Source: Oscillospiraceae bacterium (GTDB lineage Bacteria; Bacillota; Clostridia; Oscillospirales; Oscillospiraceae). From it: a stretch of 64,000 nt of DNA. Each line of letters opens with the position of its first letter. The first letter of the stretch is position 1. Shown here piece after piece: positions 1-7,760 of the stretch. The stretch spans positions 1 to 64,000 of the forward strand of contig SVMM01000012.1 of NCBI GenBank assembly GCA_015067435.1, given 5' to 3'. The notes under the pieces are model-generated. The model was not told the origin of the DNA and did no database searches. It was given only the letters and a program-made list of their open reading frames with translations. Position numbers and translations under genes: made by a program.

Positions 1-23
1 CTTCATTTCGCATCACCACTAAG

Positions 24-52
24 ATTATAGCATAGTGGTAACAATTATTCAA
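24..52 (-). promoter_or_regulatory. Leftward sigma-A promoter at window edge
   Basis: On the minus strand TTGAAT (47-52) and TATAAT (24-29) are separated by 17 bp. The promoter fires toward base 1, so it probably drives a gene lying outside the window; minus-strand ATG codons occur at 13 and 6. Bases 1-162 hold nothing else recognisable. Confidence 0.4.
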
Positions 53-162
53 TCTTTTTAATCAGATATTAGTATGAGACGTTATTTGATTACAACTGAA
101 CCGACCCAAAAGGAACGGTAACGAGAAACCTGCAAAAAAGCAGCTTGCCCGGATCACCCGCG

Positions 163-1053
163 TCAGCGGGGCTGGCTTGCAGAAAACGAAACCTGTATCT
201 GAGCGAGAAATCTCTCCGCGATCGGAGAGAATGTCTGATACTTCTTCCAAACAAGAAACAGCTTGGTTTCAAGCCTCGGCGTGAGCGGACGGAATACAAG
301 CCCACTGCCGGGCGAGGTGTTGACCAGACGGTCGAATGTCAGCAGATAACCGAGGTGCTCCTTCGCAAAAAGAGATGCGTTGTAGGAAAGCCGGAAAGAG
401 CCCTCCAAATGCAGTTGTTCCATTTTCTCCTTCGCCCATCTCGGGATGTCCTTCTCCCAGGCTTGCCCGGAGCAGAACAGCGGCAGTCCGATCAGGTCGT
501 CCACACGGATGGCCTTTTTCCTTGCCAGCGGGTCGTCGTCCGGTATGACGAGGCCCCACACGTCTTCTTCGGGGAAGGTCAGATACTCATATTTTGCCGC
601 GTCGGGAATTTCCGCCAGCACCACAAAATCCAAAAGCCCCTTGTCCAGCTTTTCCGCGACCTGCTCGGTGTCACCGCTGGTGATATAGTAGCGAAGCCCC
701 GGATAGTTCTTCTTGAACGAATGGAGCTCCTGCGCAAAGAAGCTGATCTGATAGGACTCGGCCAATCCGAAATACAGGTCTCCGCCCGTAATGTCATCCA
801 GCGAAACAAACTCTTTTTCAATGCGATCCGCCATGCTGACAAGATCCTCCGCGCGGTTGCGGAGGAGCACGCCCTCGTCCGTCAGAGCGATGCTGAAGCT
901 GTGGCGGGTAAAGAGCTTCTTGCCAAGCTCGTCTTCAAGGGCCTTGAGCGTCTTGGACAAGGTGGGCTGTGTGACGTGAAGCGTTTCCGCGGCCTTTGTC
1001 ATATTCTCTTCTCTTGCCACGGCAAGGAAATATCTGAGTGTACGAATCTCCAT
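163..1053 (-). CDS. LysR-family transcriptional regulator
   Basis: A DNA-binding regulator of 296 residues. The N-terminal winged helix-turn-helix opens MEIRTLRYFLAVA and contains the family phrase AAETLHVTQPTLSKTLKALE; the rest is a LysR effector-binding domain of normal length. I start at ATG 1053, where LysR homology begins, rather than at a TTG 18 bases upstream. It is divergent from the hydrolase/flavoprotein genes at 1176-4535, and the intergenic stretch carries a T-N11-A inverted repeat. By LysR convention it probably activates those genes and controls itself. The inducer is unknown. Confidence 0.9.
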   Translation of the reverse strand: MEIRTLRYFLAVAREENMTKAAETLHVTQPTLSKTLKALEDELGKKLFTRHSFSIALTDEGVLLRNRAEDLVSMADRIEKEFVSLDDITGGDLYFGLAESYQISFFAQELHSFKKNYPGLRYYITSGDTEQVAEKLDKGLLDFVVLAEIPDAAKYEYLTFPEEDVWGLVIPDDDPLARKKAIRVDDLIGLPLFCSGQAWEKDIPRWAKEKMEQLHLEGSFRLSYNASLFAKEHLGYLLTFDRLVNTSPGSGLVFRPLTPRLETKLFLVWKKYQTFSPIAERFLAQIQVSFSASQPR

Positions 1054-1078
1054 CGAGGCATCCCCCGTCAAAAACTAT

Positions 1079-1148
1079 GATATTCCAAACACGAATATCA
1101 CGATATTCATTATAACCATTAGCGAAGCGGACGTCAAGCAGCTATAAT
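1079..1148 (+). promoter_or_regulatory. LysR-type operator and activator-dependent promoter
   Basis: GATATTC (1079-1085), a 7-base spacer and GAATATC (1093-1099) form a perfect inverted repeat of ATTC-N7-GAAT type, the LysR T-N11-A pattern. A third GATATTC lies at 1102-1108. TATAAT at 1143-1148 is a good -10 box but no credible -35 precedes it, as expected if a regulator bound at about -70 to -45 recruits polymerase. The binding assignment is inferred. Confidence 0.55.
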
Positions 1149-1175
1149 CAAAGCATCCAAGGGAGGAGACAGTTG

Positions 1176-1409
1176 ATGACAGAAGGGATCAGGAACAATT
1201 TGATGGATGCGGGGTGCCCGGAGGACTCAGCCGCGCTCGTGGAGCAGTTTTATTCCGCGGGGCATCTCGACGACGCCCTGCGGCAAATGCGAGTCATACG
1301 TTGCGGCTTGATCGACGAGCTGCATCTGAGCCAACGCAGAGTGGACTGTCTCGACTATCTCATCAGAAGAATTGAAAAAGAAACGAAAACGACAACGGAA
1401 AGGCGGTAA
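1176..1409 (+). CDS. Small protein of unknown function, first gene of LysR-linked operon
   Basis: A 77-residue acidic/basic helical protein without signal peptide or cysteine motif beyond scattered Cys. A TTG sits directly before the ATG, but the GGGAGGAG site at 1161-1168 is best spaced for ATG 1176. Its TAA overlaps the ATG of the next gene by one base (TAATG), so the two are translationally coupled. The charged C-terminal helix (LIRRIEKE) could support dimerisation. I do not recognise a family; it is probably an accessory of the adjacent hydrolase. Confidence 0.7.
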   Translation: MTEGIRNNLMDAGCPEDSAALVEQFYSAGHLDDALRQMRVIRCGLIDELHLSQRRVDCLDYLIRRIEKETKTTTERR

Positions 1410-2410
1410 TGAATATGATGAAGACGGAAGAACTGAAGCTCGCGCAGGAGTGGGACAAGACTTTCCCGAAGAGTGATAAAGTAGATCACTGCAAAGTTAC
1501 GTTCATGAACCACTTTGGTATCACCCTGGCGGCAGATATGTATGTCCCCAAGGGTACGGCAGGAAAGCTGCCTGCTATCGCGGTTTCCGGTCCCTTTGGC
1601 GCCTGCAAGGAACAATCCTCCGGTTTGTATGCGCAGACCATGGCGGAGCGTGGTTTCCTGACCATTGCTTTCGACCCCTCCTTCACCGGCGAGTCCGGCG
1701 GTTATCCCCGCGCGATGCACTCCCCCGATATTGACGTGGAGGATTTTCAGGCGGCGGTCGATTTCCTGTCCGTGCAGGAAAACGTCGATCCCGAGCGCAT
1801 CGGCATCATCGGCATTTGCGGCTGGGGCGGCATGGCTCTTCAGACAGCCTGCATCGACACAAGGATCAAGGCAACGGTGACATCCACCATGTACGATATG
1901 TCCCGCGTCGCCGCAAACGGCTACTTCGACGCGTCGGACAACGAAGAGGCAAGGCATCAGATGCGAGCCGCGATTAACTCCCAGCGCACGAAGGACTATC
2001 AGAGCGGCGACTATGCCCGCATGGGCGGAGTGGTCGATCCCCTGCCGGAGGACGCGCCGTACTTCGTCAAGGACTACCACGATTACTACAAGGCGCCGCG
2101 CGGCTATCATCCCCGCTCGCTGAACTCCAACGACGGCTGGACGATGAACACCGGCACCTCGCTGATGAATATGCGGCTGTTCACCTATGCCAAAGAGATT
2201 CGCTCCGCCGTTCTGATGATCCACGGCGACAAGGCGCACTCCTGCTATATGAGCCGCGACGCTTACGCCGATATGGTGAAGAACAGCCGGTACACGGACA
2301 ACAAAGAGCTGTATATCATCCCAGGCGCATCCCATACCGACCTGTACGACCAGACCAACATCATTCCGTTCGATAAGCTGGAGAGCTTCTTCTCTGAATA
2401 CTTGAAATGA
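1409..2410 (+). CDS. Alpha/beta hydrolase, YcjY/dienelactone-hydrolase-like
   Basis: A 333-residue cytoplasmic alpha/beta hydrolase. The nucleophile-elbow region reads IGIIGICGWGGMAL, with cysteine where many relatives carry serine, as in dienelactone hydrolase-like enzymes. The strand before the cap has the oxyanion-region pattern FDPSFTGESGG, and the C-terminal SHTDLYD supplies the catalytic His. It follows the small gene with a one-base overlap and precedes a flavoprotein, so it probably belongs to a LysR-induced detoxification or redox set. The substrate cannot be read from sequence. Confidence 0.85.
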   Translation: MNMMKTEELKLAQEWDKTFPKSDKVDHCKVTFMNHFGITLAADMYVPKGTAGKLPAIAVSGPFGACKEQSSGLYAQTMAERGFLTIAFDPSFTGESGGYPRAMHSPDIDVEDFQAAVDFLSVQENVDPERIGIIGICGWGGMALQTACIDTRIKATVTSTMYDMSRVAANGYFDASDNEEARHQMRAAINSQRTKDYQSGDYARMGGVVDPLPEDAPYFVKDYHDYYKAPRGYHPRSLNSNDGWTMNTGTSLMNMRLFTYAKEIRSAVLMIHGDKAHSCYMSRDAYADMVKNSRYTDNKELYIIPGASHTDLYDQTNIIPFDKLESFFSEYLK

Positions 2411-2422
2411 GGTGGGCAGTCT

Positions 2423-2965
2423 ATGGCTAAGAAGGTATTGATCGTATCGACCAGCCTGCGCACGGGCAGCAACTCGGAGCTTCTGGCACGGGAGGCGGAG
2501 CGCGGAGCGCGCGACGCGGGACATGACGTGGAGCTTGTCAGTCTCAAGGATAAAGACATTCGCTTCTGCAAGGGATGCCTCGCCTGCCAGAAAACCGGCA
2601 AGTGCGTCATTAAGGATGACGCGGCTGAGATCGTCGGCAAGGTTCAAAACGCGGATGTTCTGGTTTTCGTGACGCCCATCTATTATTACGAGCTGAGCGG
2701 TCAGCTCAAAACGCTGCTCGACCGCTGCAATCCGCTTTTCCCGCAGGAGTATGCTTTCCGCAACGTATATCTGATGACCGCCTCGGCAGAGGACGGAGAC
2801 GAGGTGTATGAAAAGGCGGCCAACGGGCTCAAGGGCTGGATCGACTGTTTCTCTGAGTGCAGCTTTGCAGGCGTCTTCAGCGGCGGCGGCCTGAACGACG
2901 GAAACGAAGCGCAAAAGCGTCCCGACATGCTGGAGCGGGCATATCAATTTGGAAAGAAGCTGTGA
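2423..2965 (+). CDS. Flavodoxin-fold NAD(P)H-dependent oxidoreductase, iron-sulfur flavoprotein type
   Basis: A 180-residue flavodoxin-fold reductase. The N-terminal VLIVSTSLRTGSNSELL is the FMN-phosphate loop. FCKGCLACQKTGKC gives Cys-X2-Cys-X2-Cys-X5-Cys, the spacing of archaeal and clostridial iron-sulfur flavoproteins, so a 4Fe-4S cluster is plausible beside FMN. It starts 12 bases after the hydrolase and ends 4 bases before the next start. Likely role: electron transfer or reduction of small electrophiles. The partner is unknown. Confidence 0.85.
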   Translation: MAKKVLIVSTSLRTGSNSELLAREAERGARDAGHDVELVSLKDKDIRFCKGCLACQKTGKCVIKDDAAEIVGKVQNADVLVFVTPIYYYELSGQLKTLLDRCNPLFPQEYAFRNVYLMTASAEDGDEVYEKAANGLKGWIDCFSECSFAGVFSGGGLNDGNEAQKRPDMLERAYQFGKKL

Positions 2966-2969
2966 GCGT

Positions 2970-4535
2970 ATGAAAAGAACAGTTGCGATTCTTTTGGTTC
3001 TTCTGCTGACGCTGACGATGCCGGCATGTGCCGCGAGCGCGCCTTCGGCGGCAGAGTCGACCGCCGGCAGCATGATGGTTGTTGCCGCAGCGGAAAAGAC
3101 CTCGTTTTCGGATGTCCCGGACTCCGCATGGTATGCCAAGGCCGTGCGCTATGTTTCGGAGCGTGGTTTAATGAACGGCACGGGCGAGGGCAAATTCTCG
3201 CCCGACGAACCGTTTACCCGCGCGCAGCTTGCGACCGTGCTTTACCGCATGGCGGGCAGTCCCCCGGTGACAGGCGAGGACAGCTTTACCGACACCGAAG
3301 CCGGCGCGTGGTACTCAGATGCCGTGCTGTGGGCGTCGCGCAACGGCGTGGTCAATGGGCTCGGCGGCGGACGTTACGGCACGAATGAGCCGACCACGCA
3401 GGAGCAGCTTGCCGTCATGCTCTGGCGCGACGCGGGCTCGTATGTGCTGGGCGGAGAATACACCGACGCTTGCGGCGTGGAGAATCATGCGAGCGATTGG
3501 GCGGTCGATGCCGTTCGCTGGGCGAGAGTGGACGGACTGCTCACCGACGCGATCCCGTTTGAGCCGCGCTCGGCGGCGACACGCGCACAGGTGGCGGATA
3601 TGGTGTACCGTTATCTGCTGCTTTTAGAGCGGTTTGCCGATGTGGACGCCGTCATCAGCGCGACACAGAAGCACGAGACGGAGAATATCGTGCTGACCGT
3701 CGCCGGGAAAACGCTTGCGGTGGAATGGGCGGACAACTCCAGCGTTGACGCGCTGCGGGAGCTGCTGCGCAGAGCAGGAACGATTACGCTCGACATGAGC
3801 GACTACGCAGGCTTTGAGAAGGGCGCGCCTCTGCCCGAAACGCTGCCGCAGAACAACGAGCCGATGAACACCGATGCGGGCGACATTATTCTCTATCAGG
3901 GCAGACAGTTCGTCATCTATTATGATCGGAACAGCTATTCACTTACGCCGCTCGGCAAGATCACGGGCATGGCAAAGGCGGAATTGCAGGCGCTTCTCGG
4001 CGCGGGCAACGTAACGGCGACGCTCTCACTTTCCGGCGCGGCTGAACCGACGACTGCGGCAAATCGCACGCTGGTCGTCTACTTCTCCGCAACCGGCACG
4101 ACGAAGGGCGTCGCGGAGCGGCTGGCGTCGGTCACGGGCTCAGACCTCTGCGAGATCGTCCCCACGGAGCCGTACACCGCTGAAGACCTCAACTACAACG
4201 ACAGTTCCACCCGCGCGACGCGGGAGCAGAACGATGCCTCGGCACGCCCGGCCATCAGCGGGACCGTGGCGAACATGGCGTATTATGATATCATCTTCCT
4301 TGGCTATCCGATCTGGTGGGGACAGGCGCCAAAAATCATGTATACCTTTGTGGAAAGCTATGATCTCGCGGGCAAGACCATCGTGCCGTTCTGTACCTCG
4401 GGCAGCAGCGATATCGGCAGCAGCGCGGTGAACCTGAGCAAGAGCGCGCCGGGCGCGGTATGGATGGACGGAAAGCGATTCAGCGGCGGCGTGTCCGACG
4501 CCGATCTGAAAGCGTGGGTTGATGACTTGAAATAA
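2970..4535 (+). CDS. Secreted SLH + cyclophilin-like + flavodoxin fusion lipoprotein
   Basis: A 521-residue exported protein. Residues 1-20 are a signal peptide ending LTMPAC, a plausible lipobox. Three SLH repeats follow (FSDVPDSAWYAKAV; FTDTEAGAWYSDAV; a weaker third), roughly residues 40-220. A cyclophilin-like beta domain occupies about 230-350 and a long-chain flavodoxin domain about 365-520 (VVYFSATGTTKGVAERLA; GYPIWWGQAPKIM; IVPFCTSGSSDIGSS). I start at ATG 2970, just before the hydrophobic core and 4 bases past the previous stop. A flavodoxin outside the membrane, anchored to cell wall by SLH repeats, is unusual and suggests extracytoplasmic electron transfer. Confidence 0.85.
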   Translation: MKRTVAILLVLLLTLTMPACAASAPSAAESTAGSMMVVAAAEKTSFSDVPDSAWYAKAVRYVSERGLMNGTGEGKFSPDEPFTRAQLATVLYRMAGSPPVTGEDSFTDTEAGAWYSDAVLWASRNGVVNGLGGGRYGTNEPTTQEQLAVMLWRDAGSYVLGGEYTDACGVENHASDWAVDAVRWARVDGLLTDAIPFEPRSAATRAQVADMVYRYLLLLERFADVDAVISATQKHETENIVLTVAGKTLAVEWADNSSVDALRELLRRAGTITLDMSDYAGFEKGAPLPETLPQNNEPMNTDAGDIILYQGRQFVIYYDRNSYSLTPLGKITGMAKAELQALLGAGNVTATLSLSGAAEPTTAANRTLVVYFSATGTTKGVAERLASVTGSDLCEIVPTEPYTAEDLNYNDSSTRATREQNDASARPAISGTVANMAYYDIIFLGYPIWWGQAPKIMYTFVESYDLAGKTIVPFCTSGSSDIGSSAVNLSKSAPGAVWMDGKRFSGGVSDADLKAWVDDLK

Positions 4536-4560
4536 ACAGCGTAGAAAAAACAGAGGAGGA

Positions 4561-4713
4561 CGATTCGATTTGGACGCTCTTGCCGTCCACGACGAAGCGC
4601 TGGCTGGATTCCTGCGCCGTGAGCGCCGCTCCCGCGGCCGGGGCGGCGATGGACGCGCCGAGGATGATGCCGCTGGCGACGAGCGCCGCTTCTTTTCTTC
4701 TGCTGTTCTTCAT
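4561..4713 (-). pseudogene. 3'-truncated stalk-domain (copper-amine-oxidase-N-like) small secreted protein
   Basis: After AAAGGAGGG, ATG 4713 opens a basic start, a hydrophobic signal core (LVASGIILGASIAAPAAG) and the phrase RFVVDGKSVQIES, typical of small stalk-domain proteins. After about residue 51 the frame loses all resemblance and runs antisense into the flavodoxin gene ending at 4535. The missing part would carry the conserved GNNYVKLRD-type segment. It follows the integrase 14 bases downstream on the same strand, suggesting an integrase-linked cassette cut by recombination near 4555. Confidence 0.6.
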
Positions 4714-4727
4714 GGTTCTTCCCTCCT

Positions 4728-5903
4728 TTATATTTGTAGGTTGCCTTGCAGCGCGGCGCTCGCCGCGCGTTTGTTTTTGTCGAACGAGTGGCTGTAGATG
4801 TCCAGCGTCGTGGACGGCTGGGCGTGGCCGAGGATGCCCGCCACCGTCGTGACGTCCGCACCGTTGGCGATCATGAGGCTCGCCGCCGTGTGCCGCAGAC
4901 TGTGGACGTTCAGCCGCTCGGGGAGGCCGTTCTTTTGCAGGATCAGCTTGAACCGCCAGGTGAACGTGGTCGGCGTCATCGGAAGGCGCTCCCCGTGGCG
5001 GCGGAAGAGGAAGTCGTCCTCCGCGAGCGCCCGCTCGTCCTCCTGCTCCGTCACGTCCTCGCAGAAGGCGCGGTACTCGCGCAGCAGGCTTTCCATCTCG
5101 GCGGAGAAGTAGACGTAGCGGTCGCCCGCCGTGGTTTTCGGCTCTTTCACGATGATGTCCTCGCTGGTGAGCTTGACGACGCTGCGCCGGATGTGGATGC
5201 TCCGCGCGCCGTAGTCGATGTCCTGCCATTGGAGGGCGCAGCATTCGCCGCGCCGCATTCCTGTGGCAAGCAGGAGTTTGAAGAAGGTTTCGTATTTGAT
5301 GCTTTCGTTCTCCACCGCCGCGATGACGCGCTGCGCCGTTTCCTCATCGGCGATGAAGCGTTCGCACTTGCGCCCTGCGTAGCGGTAGGTGCGCCACGCG
5401 GGGTTGTGATCGAGAAAGCCGCTCTCCATCGCATCGGAGAGGATGCCACACAGACAGGCGTGGACACCCTCGACGGTGTTTTCGGAGAGCGGCTTTCCAT
5501 TGTTTTTGCTTTTTGTTTTCCGCAGCTCTGCGTAGAGCTTGCGGAAGTGCTCGGCGCGCAGGTCGGTCAGCTTGATGTGGCCGAGCGCGGGGAGGAAGCG
5601 GTCAATATCCCGCCTTTCACGGGTGAGCGTGGATTTCGCCAGTTTGTTCGGTGCGACGTTTTGAAGCCAAAGCTCCGTGTACTCCGCGAGCGTGATGTTG
5701 CGGTTCACCGCCTGCGGCAGATTCCTGCACTCGCGTTCGAAGAGGATCGCCTGCTCGTCGAGCCATCTTTCCTTCTGCTTCGGCGTGAGACCGTCGGGCG
5801 GCCGGACGGTTTTCTGCTGTGCCGCCCGCCGCTTGCCGTTGGGATCGTAGCCCATCGACACGACGAGCAGGTAGCTGTTCCCGCGCTTTCGGATGCTTGC
5901 CAT
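4728..5903 (-). CDS. Tyrosine recombinase / integrase
   Basis: A 391-residue phage/ICE-type integrase. Residues 1-60 are an arm-type DNA-binding segment (MASIRKRGNSYLLVVS), followed by a SAM-like core-binding domain (TLAEYTELWLQNVA) and the catalytic domain. Catalytic residues are visible: Arg in TGMRRGECCALQW, His-x-x-Arg in HSLRHTAASLM, His in GHAQPSTTLD and the nucleophile Tyr in DIYSHSF. The start is ATG 5903, preceded by GGAAAGGAG. No excisionase or element body adjoins it, so it is probably a stranded integrase. It has the same length as the integrase at 24990-26165. Confidence 0.92.
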   Translation of the reverse strand: MASIRKRGNSYLLVVSMGYDPNGKRRAAQQKTVRPPDGLTPKQKERWLDEQAILFERECRNLPQAVNRNITLAEYTELWLQNVAPNKLAKSTLTRERRDIDRFLPALGHIKLTDLRAEHFRKLYAELRKTKSKNNGKPLSENTVEGVHACLCGILSDAMESGFLDHNPAWRTYRYAGRKCERFIADEETAQRVIAAVENESIKYETFFKLLLATGMRRGECCALQWQDIDYGARSIHIRRSVVKLTSEDIIVKEPKTTAGDRYVYFSAEMESLLREYRAFCEDVTEQEDERALAEDDFLFRRHGERLPMTPTTFTWRFKLILQKNGLPERLNVHSLRHTAASLMIANGADVTTVAGILGHAQPSTTLDIYSHSFDKNKRAASAALQGNLQI

Positions 5904-6085
5904 GATCGTATGCTCCTTTCCTTCCGCGCTCAATCCTGTTGAGCTTTTTGGCAAGCACACAATACCGAAGGCAGCGGGAGAAAGCTACTGTAAAGATGCG
6001 CGGAATCGCAGATTCTACCAAAGCGACAAGAGAAACGGCCTGTCTCACGGAAAGGAGCGCGGGGGTGCATGATCGGAGAATACGC

Positions 6086-6844
6086 TTACTGCCCCAGCAC
6101 GTCGCGCAGGATGCTGCAGCAGGTCTGATACATCAGAATCGTGTCGATCCCATAGGCGAGAAAATCGAGTCCCGCGTCGAACAGCTCCCGCGCGAACGCC
6201 GCGCTGAGTCCCAACGCGCCCACAGGCATACCGGCCTGCGCGGCGCGTTTGACCATATCGAGCAGCGCTCCGTGCACCTCGGGCGCGTCCAGATCGCCGC
6301 GAAGTCCCATTGAGACCGACAGGTCGACCGGCCCGAGAAACACCGCCGTCAGTCCGGGTGTCCGCATGATGGCGTCAAAATTCCTCACGCCCTCCGGCGA
6401 CTCGATCAGCGCCATAACCGCCGTTTCGCGGTTGGCGTTCTCATAGTATTCTCCACCGCCCGCGCCGTAAAGGTTGGCGCGTACGCCCGGGCATGCGCCG
6501 CGCGTACCTCCCGGCACGAAACGGCACAGACTCACCGCTTCCGCCGCCTGCTCCGGCGTGTCGACGTTCGGTACGATGATGCCTGCGGCACCCATGTCGA
6601 GCGATTTTTTGATCCACGTTGCGTCGAGCGCGGGTACCCGCGCAAGCATCGAAAGCCCTGCCGCCTCACCGGCACGGATCATTTGAACCAGCGTCTCCGT
6701 GCCGTAATAAGCGTGCTCCAGATCGATCGCCGCGAAGCGGAATCCGGCATAGCCCGCCGCCTCCAGAAACTCTGGAGACCCGGACTGGATGAACGTGCCG
6801 ATGAACGGCTTTTCACCGGCAAGCAATGAATGAAATGATATCAT
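6086..6844 (-). CDS. HpcH/HpaI-family aldolase
   Basis: A 252-residue class II pyruvate aldolase of the HpcH/HpaI family, which cleaves or forms 4-hydroxy-2-oxo acids with a divalent metal. Family marks are FAAIDLEHA (catalytic His44), the metal-site Glu in MALIESPEG, and the Asp in GPVDLSVSMG. The glycine-rich GTRGACPGVRAN loop is also typical. Length is normal and the gene is monocistronic behind its own promoter (6917-6945). The sugar-acid or aromatic substrate cannot be told from sequence. Confidence 0.9.
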   Translation of the reverse strand: MISFHSLLAGEKPFIGTFIQSGSPEFLEAAGYAGFRFAAIDLEHAYYGTETLVQMIRAGEAAGLSMLARVPALDATWIKKSLDMGAAGIIVPNVDTPEQAAEAVSLCRFVPGGTRGACPGVRANLYGAGGGEYYENANRETAVMALIESPEGVRNFDAIMRTPGLTAVFLGPVDLSVSMGLRGDLDAPEVHGALLDMVKRAAQAGMPVGALGLSAAFARELFDAGLDFLAYGIDTILMYQTCCSILRDVLGQ

Positions 6845-6916
6845 AGTAAATGCGTCCTTTTATATTCTTTCGGTATTGCTGTTCTCCGCTAATTCCGATT
6901 TGTTGCCGCTTTTGAA

Positions 6917-6945
6917 ACTATAGCATTTTTCACGGTCATAATCAA
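6917..6945 (-). promoter_or_regulatory. Sigma-A promoter of the HpcH/HpaI aldolase gene
   Basis: On the minus strand TTGATT (6940-6945) and TATAGT (6917-6922) are separated by exactly 17 bp, with the start codon about 75 bases downstream. Confidence 0.6.
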
Positions 6946-6949
6946 GTTG

Positions 6950-7224
6950 TTGGTGAAACTGACGAGGCCTGAACCCGGCAACACTTAGGGTAACAGGGAC
7001 TAAATTCCTCGTCTGTAGTGCTCTCGTCGATGTACCTTGCCTCTGCACGGCGCTCGGCGTCGATGAGGATGCGCTTGGCGTCCCACACGTTGCCATATCA
7101 GAAGGAGCCGCTGCGAGACATCGCCATGTACCACATGGTGAAAGAGGATGCGGTGGAGAAGGCGAAGCGCCGTGCGCAGGAGAAGCTGGGCGAGAAGATG
7201 TCCTCGCCGGAGGAAAACAAGTGA
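6950..7224. pseudogene. Two opposed coding scraps, probably mobile-element remnants
   Basis: On the minus strand near 6995-7095 an uninitiated frame reads NVWDAKRILIDAERRAEARY, a charged helix like the tails of mobilisation proteins. On the plus strand 7094-7224 a start-less frame ends LGEKMSSPEENK and is also a charged helix. They abut at about 7094 in opposite orientation, which implies a deletion or inversion joint. Neither piece has a family I can name. Confidence 0.35.
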
Positions 7225-7272
7225 ATACAGAGCGGGCGAGGCTGGAGAGATCCAGCCCCGCCCGCTGTATTT
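7225..7272. terminator. Bidirectional intrinsic terminator after cymR
   Basis: GCGGGCGAGGCTGG and CCAGCCCCGCCCGC form a long GC stem with a 6-base loop, flanked by ATACAG and CTGTAT. It lies just past the stop of the Rrf2 gene (7286) and can close the leftward mccB operon. Confidence 0.7.
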
Positions 7273-7285
7273 GATTGCTCCGTGC

Positions 7286-7720
7286 TCAGATCACATAGTC
7301 ATTGCCGCGGTTGGCGGCCTGTCGGTCCAGGATGTCCTGCAGTGTGATCCCGTCGAGATAGTCGTTGATGACCTTGTCCAGCCCGCGCCAGATGGGCAGC
7401 GTCGCACAGTCCGCCTGCCGCGCGCAGGTGTTGTGGTCCGCTTCCAGACACGTCACCGGGGCAAGCGAGCCCTCCGTCACGCGCAGGATGTTGCCGAGCG
7501 TATAGTCCTCCGGGTTCCGCGCGAGGCGATACCCGCCCTGATAGCCGCGCGTCGTGCGCAACAGATCGAACCGATTGAGCGTCGGGATGATCTGCTCCAG
7601 ATACTTCTTGGAGATCTCCTGCCGCTGCGCGGAGTCCTTCAGCGCAACATAGCCGTTCCCCTGATGCTCCGCGAGGTCAAGCATCAGCCGCAGCGCGTAC
7701 CGCCCGCGCGTCGAGATCAT
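7286..7720 (-). CDS. cymR: Rrf2-family regulator, CymR-like
   Basis: A 144-residue Rrf2 protein. The winged helix-turn-helix begins MISTRGRYALRLMLDLA, with the recognition segment ISKKYLEQIIPTLNR and the wing TTRGYQGGYRLAR. Three cysteines in VTCLEADHNTCARQADC (Cys-X7-Cys-X5-Cys) resemble the IscR cluster ligands, so an iron-sulfur or redox-sensing form is possible. It is the last gene of the mccB-mccA-transporter operon, which matches CymR, the Bacillus repressor of cysteine genes whose co-repressor is the CysK protein. The start is ATG 7720 after AAGGCGG. The CymR identity is inferred from context; the IscR alternative is open. Confidence 0.75.
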   Translation of the reverse strand: MISTRGRYALRLMLDLAEHQGNGYVALKDSAQRQEISKKYLEQIIPTLNRFDLLRTTRGYQGGYRLARNPEDYTLGNILRVTEGSLAPVTCLEADHNTCARQADCATLPIWRGLDKVINDYLDGITLQDILDRQAANRGNDYVI

Positions 7721-7760
7721 CAATTGAAACACCGCCTTTTCTGCTGTTACGATGGATACC

